DNA of 64,000 nt from contig OZ024799.1 in NCBI GenBank assembly GCA_964017045.1, positions 35,345,736-35,409,735 on the forward strand, in the 5' to 3' direction. The translations under genes were made by a program, and so were the position numbers. This DNA is from Omphiscola glabra. Its lineage: Eukaryota; Mollusca; Gastropoda; Lymnaeidae. The stretch's first letter is position 1, and the number at the start of each line of letters is the position of its first letter. This document shows, in pieces, positions 49,844-61,437 of this stretch. The notes under the pieces were generated by a model, which was not told where the DNA came from, searched no databases, and was given only the letters and a program-made list of their open reading frames with translations.

Positions 49844-50026
49844 CAGTGGTTCTCAATCTTACTCTAATGCCGCGACCCTTTTAGTACAGTTTCTCATGTT
49901 GTGGCGGCCTCCAACAACAACATTATTTTCGTCGCTACTTTATCACTGTGGAGTATAATGTGTTTTCCGATGGTCTTAGGCAACCCTTGGGAAACTGTCG
50001 TTCGACCCCCAGGTTGAGAACCGCTG
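49844..50026 (-). mobile_element. SPIN-like hAT non-autonomous element
   Basis: Ends are cagtggttctcaa and ttgagaaccgctg; the flanking 8-mers ctctacgg (49836-49843) and ctctgcgg (50027-50034) match at 7 of 8. Read on the minus strand the order of motifs is cagcggttctcaacctgggg, gtcgaacgac, gttgcctaagaccatcggaa, aacaca, agtagcgacgaaaataat, cacaacatgag, aactgtactaaa and gggtcgcggcattag. This closely follows the SPIN consensus as I remember it. At 183 bp it is non-coding and would depend on a SPIN-type transposase. Confidence 0.88.
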
Positions 50027-50094
50027 CTCTGCGGTCTTGACTGATTATTGAGTTCATTTGGCTTTCTGTGCGACGTCAAGACAACGATTCGGGA

Positions 50095-50175
50095 TCATCA
50101 AAAACAACAACAAAAAAAAAAAAACAACAACAAAAAAAAACAAACAACAACAAAAATAACAACAAAAAACAAGCA
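50095..50175. repeat. A-rich (AAC/A)n low-complexity tract
   Basis: About 80 bp of aacaacaaaaaaaaa type sequence. Confidence 0.9.
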
Positions 50176-50649
50176 CCTAATTCGAATACATGAATAACAT
50201 TAAGTTTGCCATCCCCAACACAGTTAAGCATTTGACCAGAGGAGTCCGCATTGATGCCAGTCAAAGTAGGGGGAGAAATAACCAAGTTAACATTCCTGAA
50301 TTCATTTAACTAAAATAAATGTGCTTTGTTTTGTTTTTCCGTGTTTTTTCGTCCGTGTAACAATGAATAGTATAGTATAAAAAATTCATTTTTTTTAATG
50401 TTGATTTTTCTTTTTAATGGCCGTATTTGAAATTAGAAAAGTAGCCCATGTTAAATGTTTATCTGTGTATTGAACAAGACTCGAATGAAATCTGTCGTCA
50501 ATAAAGACAAGAAAGCAGCTGGAATGTTAAAAACCACAATGACAGAAAACCAGCTGTCGGCGTCAAAACGAGCAAAAACCAGTTATCTACATGTTCCTAA
50601 CGGGGTAAGAAATATAGTCACAGGAAGTGCATTTGTGAACGAGCTCCAG
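50176..50649. other. No recognised feature
   Basis: A short open frame at 50455-50652 has no recognisable family. Confidence 0.4.
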
Positions 50650-50885
50650 TAGCTGGCACTTTACGGTTAGTACTGTTTATTGTACCTATAGCCGGCACTT
50701 TCACAGTTAGTACTGTTTATCATAACTATAGCCGGCACTTTCACAGTACAGTTTATTGTAACTGTAGCCGGGTCTTTAACAGTTAGAACTGTTTATTGTA
50801 ACTATAGCCAGCATTTTCACAGTTAGTACTGTTTATTGTAACTATAGCTAGCACTTTCACAGTTAGTACTGTTTATTGTATCCAT
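50650..50885. repeat. 40-bp tandem repeat
   Basis: Six copies around ttagtactgtttattgtaac and tagccggcactttcacag; one copy has a ~6-bp deletion. Confidence 0.9.
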
Positions 50886-51131
50886 TGAGAAATAACATAA
50901 CCATTTAAGGGTAAAAATTGAGAATTGAAAAGAGAATTTGATCAAAGTTTTGATTGATCTGCACTGGATAAAGATACATTAAATCTCGTGTACCATTAAA
51001 AACTTGTGGTCATTAGATTGCTTTGGCCATCGCTTGAAAGCCATTTTATGAGCTCTTCTCCAGTAATGAATCAGTTCAAGAATTACAGTCGATGCAACAA
51101 AGTTCATGGACGTCTTATAAACTGTTTAATT

Positions 51132-51597
51132 ACTTGAGTGTTCGTATTTGACATGAAGTTGTTGTTCCTGGATAAAAATACAGATATCCATCGCAGTGTT
51201 GAGTGTTCGTATTTGACATGGGGTTGTTGTTCCTGGATAAAAATACAGATATCCATCGCAGTGTTGAGCATTCATAATTTGACATGGAATTGTTGTTCCT
51301 CGATAAAAATACAGATATCCATCGCAGTGTTGAGTGTTCGTATTTGACATGGGGTTGTGGTTCCTCATAAAAATACAGATATCCATCGCAGTGTTGAGTG
51401 TTCGTATTTGACATAGGGTTGTTGTTCCTCATAAAAATACAGATATCCATCGCAGTGTTGAGTGTTCGTATTTGACATGGGGTTGTGGTTCCTCATAAGA
51501 ATACAGATATCCATCGCAGTGTTGAGTGTTCGTATTTGACATAGGGTTGTTGTTCCTCATAAAAATACAGATATCCATCGCGGTGTTAAGTGTTGTT
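51132..51597. repeat. ~65-bp minisatellite
   Basis: Seven copies with core atacagatatccatcgcagt. Two alternating middle variants occur (gttgttcctggataaaaat, gtggttcctcataaaaat). Confidence 0.95.
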
Positions 51598-52240
51598 TAG
51601 ATGGTGTTATACTATTTTTTTTTGGTCATTAATTTTTACATAATCTAATAGTGTTTTTTTGTATGTAAATCATGGAAGAAAATATTGTACTGTGTAGAAA
51701 ATTTAAAAAACAACAACATAATGGTTAATATTTCACAAAATCAGGAAAATAACTTAAAAACAAAAGTCATATGCGGATAAAGAATTGACAGAGTCGGTCA
51801 TTTATTGAATGTCAACATAAGATGAAGTGGTAGAGCTTTAAAGATTGAGCTGACGTCTTGTGGAGTGATTTCCTGTTTACCGACTGCAGGTTTAAGATCT
51901 ATTTTCTAAAGAGATTGAATTGTGCGTTTTTTGATCACTGAAATGGTGTCTCTAATCAAACCTAAGCAGCTAATCTGCCATTTACCGTAAAAGTTCAATA
52001 CAATATTTTTTGTCTAAAAGGGTTTAACTAAGCTACTTAGGCAATCAATAACTCTATCAAAGTTGTTACCTCAAGCGGAAGAAAATCAATCCGTGGAAGT
52101 GCAACTATATAATTTTCAAATAAGACACTGCATAAAAATAAAATAAAATTAATTTGGTTTTGTAAATGAATAGAAGTTAAATCACTATTCTTTGGTAACA
52201 TACATTGCTAGAAATGTAGAAAATAATGGAACAGGGTAAG
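51598..52240. other. No recognised feature
   Basis: AT-rich, nothing supported. Confidence 0.4.
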
Positions 52241-52565
52241 TGGACGCTTGACAATAAACACAAAATAACGTTTCGGATGAGAGATTTTTCCGCAGACAGG
52301 ACAAATGAAGAGACAAAAAGAAATGTAAAAAGTTCAAAAGCTAAGTGTACGCCATTAATGTTATTGTCGGAAGTTGGCTTTTCCAAAATAAATATTTCAG
52401 GAAGTAAAAAACAGTTATGTGTCATTACTGTGAAAATAAGATTTTAACGGACAGAAATATTTTGGAAAGATGTAAATATATAATATTTTCCAAGCTTCCA
52501 CATGCATTGTTCCACTATTTCCTTTACATATCTTGAACGCGGTCCTTCATTTATTTTTATTATAG
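52241..52565. repeat. Dispersed repeat, rearranged copy B
   Basis: On the minus strand, 52255-52325 matches the first half of the 32.5-kb copy (tttgtcctgtctgc, ccgaaacgtt). On the plus strand, 52480-52565 matches its second half (ccaagcttccac, ctatttcc, ggtccttcatttatt). The two halves are therefore in opposite orientation here. Confidence 0.5.
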
Positions 52566-52775
52566 TCCATGATAATCTAGATTTCTTTCAAGATGTATCA
52601 ATTTTTTATTTTTACAAACATACTCACTTAATTATAAAATGTTAGATGTGACATGAAATCAGTAAACGAAGTTTTTTTAAGCCTATACATTTTATTTTAA
52701 GTTCATCTCACTTTAACAGTTCGGTAAATTTGTGTAATAGAATTTCAAATCGGAAGCAAAACCCAACCAACAACA

Positions 52776-52900
52776 AATCCATCCATCACTGTTTATACAG
52801 CCCATGTAGGGCTTTGGCCTGCCCCGACACATCCTTCCACTCAGACCTAACTGATGCTTTTTCTTTTCCATGCTTGTATTCCCAACAACCAACAACAACA
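52776..52900 (-). pseudogene. RTE-like LINE C-terminal fragment with tail
   Basis: On the minus strand it contains catggaaaagaaaaagcatc, gttaggtctgagtggaagga, gaggcaggccaaagccctac and an atggatgga tail, the same ORF2 end as at 14.3 and 58.5 kb. 5'-truncated. Confidence 0.75.
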
Positions 52901-54070
52901 TACAAACGTTCAAGACACAATTTCCGTTTGTATAGAATGCGTTAAATAAAGAGGTGTACTTTTCCCATCTTGCAAAAGTGTGAACTTGCGATTGTTACCC
53001 GATTGAAAGTGTGTATTCATGTCACTGAGATGTTTTCAAGATGTTTCTCTGTTGAGAAAACTACACACATTTTTTATTATACATCCTTCTCTTTCATGCA
53101 ACAAGGTGTTTTACTTCATGGTGTCTAGAGAACATTTCCGATAGCTGTTACGAACATGGTATACAGTACATTTTATAAATGCTCTTTGGAGCTTCTTGGG
53201 GAAATTAGATACAGTAAAACACAAAACTGATGAGACCGAAATACTTCTTCGTGTTCAAAGAAGTACTTGTTTAACAAGGCATATATATATATATACATAT
53301 ATATATATTTGGGACTGTATTATTATTTCGTGTTAGCAATCTTTTCGTGTTTACTGTTTTCGCGTTAAAGATTAATGTATTTCACTGTAGTAGAATCCTC
53401 GGCTACTCAGATCAGTCCTATCTTTATCATTTTATAAAGATAGTAACCTTACTTTAACCCACGTATTGCTGTGAAATAAGAAACAATTTTCTACAGCGAG
53501 TAATTCGTGTTTCTAAAATTTCGAAGAAATACTTTTAAAAAAAAATTAAGTCAACATTGATTCTTACAAAAAGTCTTGTCGCATTACTCTCGGACAAAAG
53601 TCCACATTGAGTCTGATTACAAAAGTCTTGTATCATTACTCTCAAACAAACTGCTTAGTGATTCAATACATGACTCTGCGCTCACATGCGTCTATCAATT
53701 GTCAGTGCCCTCTAACATGTCATGGCGTGGAGAACTCGTTATTCCATCAGTTTTATTCATCAAGTTTCGGCCCTGACAAAAGAATGACATCATTGTGTCA
53801 GAGAACTGTTTACATCCCTTGACATAAGCTCCTTCCGGCCGACTTGCGCCGTGCGGTGAAACATCCTTCGATGTGGGCTAAGCTGATTGAATCAAATCCG
53901 TTAGCATTTGTCCACTGTGGCAACGGTAGCTTTCTTTTGAAGTTCTTGCTTTCGAAAAAAAACAAAACATTAGTGGATGTGGTACGAGGCTATTTGGAAA
54001 TGTAGTTATAACCGATCAGGCTTTTAAGCCATGTATTTACTTTGTAAAATTAGTAATGAATTAATGACGA
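52901..54070. other. Mostly unassigned
   Basis: Contains an AT microsatellite at 53280-53308 and a diverged ~54-bp direct duplication at 53555-53660 (caaaagtcttgtatcattac). No gene recognised. Confidence 0.4.
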
Positions 54071-54074
54071 TTTT

Positions 54075-55160
54075 CAGCCGCCACTTCACCGACTCCACTC
54101 CGCCGGTCAATTTGCCGCCGCCATTTCACCCCCTGGGCGTTTTGATGCCTACCGTTTTTCCGAAGGCCACTTCACCGACAGTGATAAATATTATTTTTAT
54201 TCCAAAGGCATCATATAAATGCACGGCATAGGTGATTTAAGTTTGTTGAAGTTGTTGACTCAGAAAAACATGTTTCTTGATAGTTTCTTGAAAAGAAATC
54301 ATTTTGCTCTCAATTTTTTTAAATCGTCCTGGTACTTATTTTTGGCTCTTTTGACTAATGAGTTTGCTGACCACTGATTTAGAGAAATAAACAAAGAAAT
54401 TTACCCAAAAAAAGTTACTCTAATGCAAAAAACAAACAACAAAAACAACCGACATATGCACCTGGAGACACGCCTTCCACAAAAAAGTCAAATGAAACGT
54501 GATCCGAATTTCGGAAACACAATTATTGCGTTGTAGCAAAGTTCCTGTGTACTTTGAGAGTGAATGACCTGAACACAAATCCACTGTTAATCAACAAATA
54601 CTTCAATGGCCAAACTATTCACATTAGTGTTACCGAAATCTAGCAAAAACATGGTCGGCAGACATAAAACCGATACACCATCGCGATATCTTGAACACCT
54701 TTTGATGTATGCAGGCCATTACGGATGCACCCCCGACTTCTGATTTCTCTGAGACGTACCGGTTTTATATGACCCCACCCTATATATGCGAGAATGAAGA
54801 GTGGGACGGTGTTCACAATTATTTACCAATGTTTGTTAAACAACGATGCTCCATAGCATGCGCATTTCAAATAATAATAATAAAAATAAAAAAGACACAT
54901 TTAGGAGGGGTTTTTCGTGTAAACAACGTTTTCGATCATCGGCGTTCGAAAAATCAAAATTTTACTGTATTCGTTTTTGAATATGTCACAAAATTCTATT
55001 CACTAAAAAAACCAAAAAAAAAAAAAAAACGTATTGTATATATTTGCCGGCCAAAGGGCCGTCGGCGAAACGGACCAGCGGCGAAACATTCCGGCAGAAA
55101 TGAAATAACGGCAGCGAAAGCTCAGTGGCTAATTGGCGTTGTCGAAGTGGCGTCGTTGAG
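54075..55160. mobile_element. Candidate DNA transposon with inverted CCGCCACTT-rich ends
   Basis: The left end (gccgccacttcaccgactcc, then repeated ccgccr/ccgaagg motifs to 54180) and the right end (cggcgaaacggaccagcggc to gtcgaagtggcgtcgttgag) are inverted copies of the same GC-rich, internally repeated sequence about 75% alike. The 850 bp between them are AT-rich and non-coding. The outer edges and target duplication are not resolved. Confidence 0.4.
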
Positions 55161-56411
55161 TGGTGCCGCCCCCGTCTGTATTGTGACTTAATAGTGAATC
55201 CTTAAAGTTGAAAACCAACACTTGGTCGTAAAAAGTCATAATGAAAAGCACACTTTTATCAAATAAAAAATAGGCGTACGTCCAGAATCAAGGTTGTGAG
55301 GTCTAATCTCAAAACATTATCTTAGACCACTCCTTACATCAGCATTAAATTTGTGAAACCTGCGTATTAGATCATTTGAGATTAAAACTATTGGTTTGGT
55401 CTTGGCGCCAGAGAAGCCGTTGTACTAGTTCTCGTTTACTACCCACATGTTGTCGTGTAATTTTATCATCTGACCTCAGCACGAGTATGGAGAAATTCAA
55501 TTCCTTGCTTCTGGCATTATTTTAACTCGACTGAGGACGATGTACACTTACCGGGTAGCTGAACAGCTTACTTTGTCTAGTATATCTAAATGTTGCTATG
55601 AGCATGTCCTTTTGTGTGTCTAAGAAAACCCGGGCACATCAGTTAGGTCTTATTGTGCTACCCTAAGCTTGGTAACACCACTGGATGACGTCAATAGGAG
55701 CTTTCGTCTTTATAGTAGGTGACTTCTGCATGAGGTCTAAATCTTTTCTGATTATGGAAGCTAAATGTCAGCCCTTCGAATTGTGGATTTCGGGTCTTAG
55801 ACATACAAATTGAAGGTGGGTTTCTTTAAAAATGCATCCCCCGAAACTGTCAATGTTATCAAAAGTAAAAATTAATCCAAAAGAAAAAAAAAGCGGACGA
55901 TGGTCCAGCTGTGTCCAACTGTTGCAAGTAACGCTAGCTTCCTAGTTACGCTCTTCCCCCCTCAGATTTCGTCTCAACCAGTGTTTCCGAGATTGCTTGT
56001 TGATGTGCGTCCATCGTATTAAAGTGTAATTTGAGCCCGGGCTTAGAGTGTACTCAACTGTTGACGGTGATTATACCGGCATCATGGCAACCATCGGCAG
56101 CCGGGCCCAACTGGGAGATTTATCAGTCTGCTTGGTCATTCCCGGTGACACAAACCTTACCAGGCAGGACCGGGCGCTTTTAGAGGGATTGGGATTAATA
56201 GCACCGGCCTTGAAATGAAATTGGTGAGGTAATACATGGTAATGTTAACAATTTGTAACAATGCCGTTTGTTAACATTTGGTCGTTTATATATTATGTAT
56301 TGGAGTTTTCATTAATTATTACGTAAATTTGGGTTTGGAGATTTTGTTACCAAATTGAGAATTTACTGATAACGTTTCTAAGCTAATTGTTCGATTTAAA
56401 AGATCAGAAAC
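55161..56411. other. No recognised feature
   Basis: Mixed composition, with several short GC-rich patches (56040-56200). No family recognised. Confidence 0.4.
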
Positions 56412-56578
56412 GACCACTAAAATAGGTCTTTAGAACTCTTTGTTGATCACGTCAGTGACTAAAATAGGTCTTCAGAACTCTTTGTTGATCACGTCAGTGA
56501 CTGAAATTGGTCTTCAGATCTCTTTGGTGATCACGTCAGTGACTAAAATAGGTCTTCATATCTCTTTGTTGATCACGT
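56412..56578. repeat. ~42-bp tandem repeat
   Basis: Four copies around actaaaataggtcttcagaa and gttgatcacgtcagtg. Confidence 0.9.
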
Positions 56579-56739
56579 ATAATTGACAGCAAATATAATG
56601 GTGGCCGCTGTTAACTATACTTTAACTAGTGCAATTTATGTTCTATGTCATTAAATAATCAGTTATGAGCGGGAATATATCAGATGTTTGATGATTGGGA
56701 AAAACGGCTCTCAAATTCAAAAATGGGAAGACGTTATAT

Positions 56740-56923
56740 CAGTGGCGTAGCGAGATTAACTCGCGCCCGGCGCACAATACCTTTTTAGCGCCCCAATACC
56801 TTTTTAGCGCCCCCCCTATTCGAAAACCATACAATATTATAGTAAAATATACCATTTGGCGCCCCTTTGTGAGTAGCGCCCGGGGCATGATGCCCCCCCT
56901 TGCCTCCCCTCACTACGCCACTG
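56740..56923. mobile_element. hAT-type MITE
   Basis: Terminal inverted repeats cagtggcgtagcgag and ctcactacgccactg (14 of 15 match). The flanking 8-mers cgttatat (56732-56739) and cgttacat (56924-56931) match at 7 of 8, as expected for hAT insertion. The 184-bp interior holds repeated gcgcccc motifs and no coding sequence. Confidence 0.85.
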
Positions 56924-56931
56924 CGTTACAT

Positions 56932-57889
56932 GGACATTGTCGGAGACCAAACGCCGCAAGACACGAGAATGTGGCGTCGTTTTAAATTGTCTCTTGTTTC
57001 AAGCAAGGAGTACATTATTTTTCAATATATCTGGACAAGTTTGAAGCGCCGTATTTTGTATCATCTTCAAGAAATATACATTTCCATTATTTTCTTTTTA
57101 TTTCACCGTGGGATTTTATTTAGCCATTTAAATATTTTAGATCCATTTAATGAAATTAAACATATTTTTTTCTTTAAAAAATGAGGCATCTGTTCAAACA
57201 CAAAGTTATCGCAATAAAAGTTAATGAAATAAATATTTAACACTTATTCAAGCGATCAGATCACATTTCTTTCCAAAACGCTATTATGATTACTAAAGCA
57301 TTAAAAGTATCACTAACAATACTGACATTGACTTCAGCAAATGATCTAGGTCAGTGTTTCGTGGTGCGAACACAGAAAACGCCATTAATTATGTGTTTTC
57401 TGGTTATGGTGTTTTAATGGACAATTCAGTGTGAAAGTTGTCCAGTGTCAATGTTTCCTGTGTGGTATGTTCTGACTTTGACGGTGCTAAAAATTTGTTT
57501 CACTAGCTCAAGGTTTTTACTGTGTTATTGCAGCTCTGTTATTGTTAGCCAAAATCATATTAGTTCTCATTCTTGCATCCATCTCCTCTATGCTAAGTGT
57601 CATCAAAGTCTTGCCTCGCGTGCCGACACTTGTCAACCTTGCCGCGCGCCTGTCCCAACCAAAAGATTGCTGGCTTTTATCAGTCAAGTCACGAACACCA
57701 TTAAATTTAACTGGCAAAATGTGGAACTCTGTAATAACTTTATTCTCAGAATACCAAACAAATCCAATTGTTGGTTTTGGTGGGAGGGTTACAGTATTAC
57801 AAAAAAAAAATAACTCCCAGCCTCTGTAGAATGGTTTTACTGTTACATTGCTTCATATTTTGTATTGTTACATATCATCATGTTTATTA
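56932..57889. other. No recognised feature
   Basis: AT-rich, with short overlapping frames of up to about 120 codons and no recognisable domain. Confidence 0.4.
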
Positions 57890-58212
57890 CTGGAACTTGT
57901 CATCATATTTTGTACTGTTTCATTTCATCATATTTTGTACTATTCCATTTCATAATATTTTTACCGTTCCAATTCATCATACTTTGTAATGTTCCAATTC
58001 ATCATACTTTGTACTGTTCCATTACATCATACTTTCTACTGTTCCATTTCATCATACTTTGTACTGTTCCATTTCATCATGCTTTGCACTGTTCCATTTC
58101 ATCATACTTTGTACTGTTCCATTTCATCATACTTTGTACTGTTCCATTTCATCATACTTTGTACTGTTCCATTTCATCATATTTTGTACTGTTCCATTTC
58201 ATCATATTTCGT
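57890..58212. repeat. 25-bp minisatellite
   Basis: About 13 copies with core catttcatcatactttgtac. Confidence 0.95.
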
Positions 58213-58315
58213 ACAAAAAATGCATATTTGAATATCACGTCAGTGATAACAAAAGAGTTATTTTATAGTCGATTTCAGAATCCCACACTAGTCTATCCAT
58301 CAATTTCTGTGTCGC

Positions 58316-58436
58316 TACATCCCACGTAGGGCTTGGCCTGCCTCACTACTATCTTCCACTCAGACCTAACTAATCTTTTTCTTATCCATGATTGGATCCC
58401 CAGTAGTTGTAGTTCTTTCCCATATCATCCATCCAT
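58316..58436 (-). pseudogene. RTE-like LINE C-terminal fragment (minus copy of an inverted pair)
   Basis: On the minus strand it encodes LGIQSWIRKR then VRSEWKIVVRQAK, the same ORF2 end as the copy directly to its right but in the opposite orientation. Confidence 0.75.
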
Positions 58437-58469
58437 CTAAGCCTAGGTTTGCCTTTGAGTAGTTTAGAT

Positions 58470-58612
58470 AGATGAATGATGTGGAGATGAATCTGAATCA
58501 TCCAGGTATCCAAGCATGGAAAAGAAAAGCAACAGTTAGGTCTGAGTGGAAGGATGTGGTGAGGCAGGCCAAAGCCCTACATGGGCAGTTGAGCCATATG
58601 AATGGATGGATT
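58470..58612 (+). pseudogene. RTE-like LINE C-terminal fragment (plus copy of an inverted pair)
   Basis: Encodes PGIQAWKRKATVRSEW, KDVVRQAKALHG and then the atgaatggatgga tail. It is the best-preserved example in the window of this ORF2 end. Typical of many RTE-type elements, where the last residues follow W..KA..R..W...V..AK..HG. Confidence 0.8.
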
Positions 58613-58734
58613 TATTTATACTGGCTTAGTCCTGTGGAAGGAGCTCCATTGTGGAACAAAATCGGTTAACGTTAACAGGCAGATGTTTTCCTTCGACGAT
58701 TGTCATAAAATGAGTTTCCCTTAAGCATGCATAT

Positions 58735-58852
58735 GTTTCTGACAGCTTCCTATGTGAAATGAAATAAAGCTGTTTCTGACAGCTTCCTATGTTACATGAA
58801 ATAAAGCTGTGTCTTACATCTTCCTAGGTTAAATGGAATAAAGCTGTATGAA
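58735..58852. repeat. ~37-bp tandem repeat
   Basis: Three copies around gacagcttcctatgtgaaat and gaaataaagctgt. Confidence 0.85.
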
Positions 58853-59324
58853 CGCAATACAGAACCATGCTCACTTTGGATCTTTATTAAATTCTAGTAA
58901 TAACCCCCCCCCCCCCCCAAACAATTTCTACGACAATGCGTCATCTTCCCATCTAATAAACAGACTCGACAAAACATGACATTGAGTAAAATCATAATAT
59001 AACATTCCCATTAATAAGCGCTAACTTCGGGGACTTTTATTTTGCGCATCTATTTAACCCAAAGTTGTAGTCATTCATACATATCTACATAATTCTTTGT
59101 ATTTGTGTTGATGAATTAAAATGACCATATTAAGTTAAGCGCTATAACCCTGGCTATGAGGTGAATATCACTCATAAACATCTGGATAAATGCTTGCACT
59201 GTAGTATTGATTATTTCAACACTTCATCTTTTATCATCTTAACGATCGGGGACACATTTCGCCCCTGGCTAACAATCGAAGTCAGAAGCCCAGATCTTTA
59301 ACGCCAATCTTGAATATTGTGATT
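58853..59324. other. No recognised feature
   Basis: Contains a poly-C run at about 58903. Nothing else. Confidence 0.4.
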
Positions 59325-59955
59325 GTCTCCATACAAACTGTTATCTGTAGGACTTAATATTTTGTTTGTTTCCAAACAAACTGTTCTTTGTAGAACTTAA
59401 TATTTTGTTTGTTTCCATACAAACTGTTCTTTGTAGAACTTAATATTTTGTTTGTTTCCAAACAAACTGTTCTTTGTAGAACTTAATATTTTGTTTGTTT
59501 CCATACAAACTGTTCTTTGTAGAACTTAATATTTTGTTTGTTTCCAAACAAACTGTTCTTTGTAGAACTTAATATTTTGTTTGTTTCCATACAAACTGTT
59601 CTTTGTAGAACTTAATATTTTGTTTGTTTCCAAACAAACTGTTCTTTGTAGAACTTAATATTTTGTTTTTTTCCAAACAAACTGTTTTTGTAGAACTTAA
59701 TATTTTGTTTGTTTCCATACAAACTGTTCTTTGTAGAACTTAATATTTTGTTTGTTTCCAAACAAACTGTTCTTTGTAGAACTTAATATTTTGTTTGTCT
59801 CCATACAAACTGTTCTTTGTAGAAATTAATATTTTGTTTGTTTCCAAACAAACTGTTCTTTGTAGAACTTAATATTTTGTTTGTTTCCAAACAAACTGTT
59901 CTTTGTAGAAATTAATATTTTGTTTGTCCCCATACAAACTGTTCTTTGTAGAACT
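59325..59955. repeat. 43-bp minisatellite with a palindrome in each unit
   Basis: About 15 copies. Units carry gtttgtttccaaacaaac, a perfect 8-bp inverted repeat around cc, alternating with gtttgtttccatacaaac, so the array is largely an 86-bp dimeric higher-order repeat. The rest of the unit is ctttgtagaacttaatat. Confidence 0.97.
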
Positions 59956-60558
59956 TCATTGATCGAATCGAAAGGTTATCTTGACATCGCGCATGGTTTT
60001 GAACTATGACCCTCGATGCCCATCAACTAGGATGGTCGCCGCACGAGCTGAAGTTTGTTATAATCATCTGTCTTTAAGATTAAAGTTAGACAATGTTTGC
60101 TTTTCTCAACACACACCGATGAATGATAATGTAGGATTTTTTAAGCCAAGTTCCTGGACGTGAACACAGGTATATCCATGAGTGAAGCACTGAAAGGATT
60201 CATAAAGCTTTTTGAATTCTGTTTCTTATCATAATTGATGTATTGATTTAGAGACACATATTGTTATCAGGATGACTACTGACACTAAAGCTTAATTGTG
60301 TTCAAAGTCTTACTATATGACAAGCATTTTTTTTTAAAGAACCTTTTTTCTTTGACATTATTAATTTCAAATCACAAACATTTCAAAGTTAACGTGTTTG
60401 AGACAGCACAAACTCCGTGCTGTTACCTCCCCCCCCCCCCACCCCAAAACAGCAACTAAATATAAAGAAAAGTAAAACCTAGAGTTAGTGGATCGCGCCA
60501 TTCTACAAGTTGAGTGTCTTCTTCTGACTCTATTCTTCATATAAAATTCGCTTTTGTT
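59956..60558. other. No recognised feature
   Basis: Contains a poly-C run near 60428. No gene recognised. Confidence 0.4.
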
Positions 60559-60740
60559 CGTGTGTTTACGGCAACATTTTCAGAGGGCTGATTGACCCAC
60601 TTCCCGTCGAACTGAAACCTGGCACAGACTCATTGCCGATGACAACACGTTATTTCAAATTTCAGCCCCACCCCCAACCCCAACCCCCGAAAATACATTT
60701 TTTTTTCGTTTTTCAAGAGAAGATGAACGAAATATCATTT
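60559..60740 (+). repeat. Dispersed repeat family, copy 2
   Basis: Matches copies at 10.37 and 63.31 kb: gggctgattgacccacttcc, cgtcgaactgaaacctggca, ccgatgacaacac, then a C-rich stretch and a gtttttcaag motif shared with copy 3. Confidence 0.65.
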
Positions 60741-61084
60741 GTCCAATGGGTACGTGTTTTAGTGTGGAGATTAATTGTGCAGCTGTTGCTATGTGCTTTG
60801 TATTTGTGACGCAGTTGGGTATGCAGTAAAAGTAACATGTATTTTTGAAGGGGAAAATGAAGGAAATATGAATAATGTAGTCTCCAGAAGTTTACCCATT
60901 CACATAATATTTAATACATGATAAACCAATTACAATGACATAAATGCAAACAGAGATGCATGTAAACGATTGATTTTAAAAAAAAACTTTGTTTTTGGAG
61001 GTTGTTAAATTAATTATTTGAAGAAGTCTATAAGTCGACACTTTTTTTATTTTTCGGTGACCTAGTTCTAGATCATCGCCAGAT
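60741..61084. other. No recognised feature
   Basis: Nothing supported. Confidence 0.4.
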
Positions 61085-61330
61085 GGTGTTAAATTACCTG
61101 TGTCGCAAGAGTGTGTTTATTTAACGGTGTCGCCAGATTGTGTTTAATTAACTGTTTCGCCAAATTGTGTTAAATTAACTGTGCCGCCAGATTGTGTTTA
61201 ATAAACGGTGTCGCCAGATTGTGTTTAATTGACAGTGTCGTCAGATTGTGTTTAATTAACTGTGCCGCCAGATTGTGTTTAATAAGCGGTATCGCCAGAT
61301 TGTGTTTAATTGACGGTGTCGCCAGATTTC
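61085..61330. repeat. ~30-bp minisatellite
   Basis: Eight copies with core cgccagattgtgtttaatt. Confidence 0.9.
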
Positions 61331-61437
61331 CTAGCTGTTATGATTTATTTATTTAATTAATTTTTTTTTATTTGGGGAGGGGATAATTCCCATGTAAAAA
61401 CAAAAAATACATGTTAATTTTTTTAAAATCCAAAACC

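Noticed and set aside
54709..55191. 160-codon plus-strand frame as a gene
   Set aside because: It runs through a poly-A tract and into the GC-rich end of the candidate transposon; no domain recognised.
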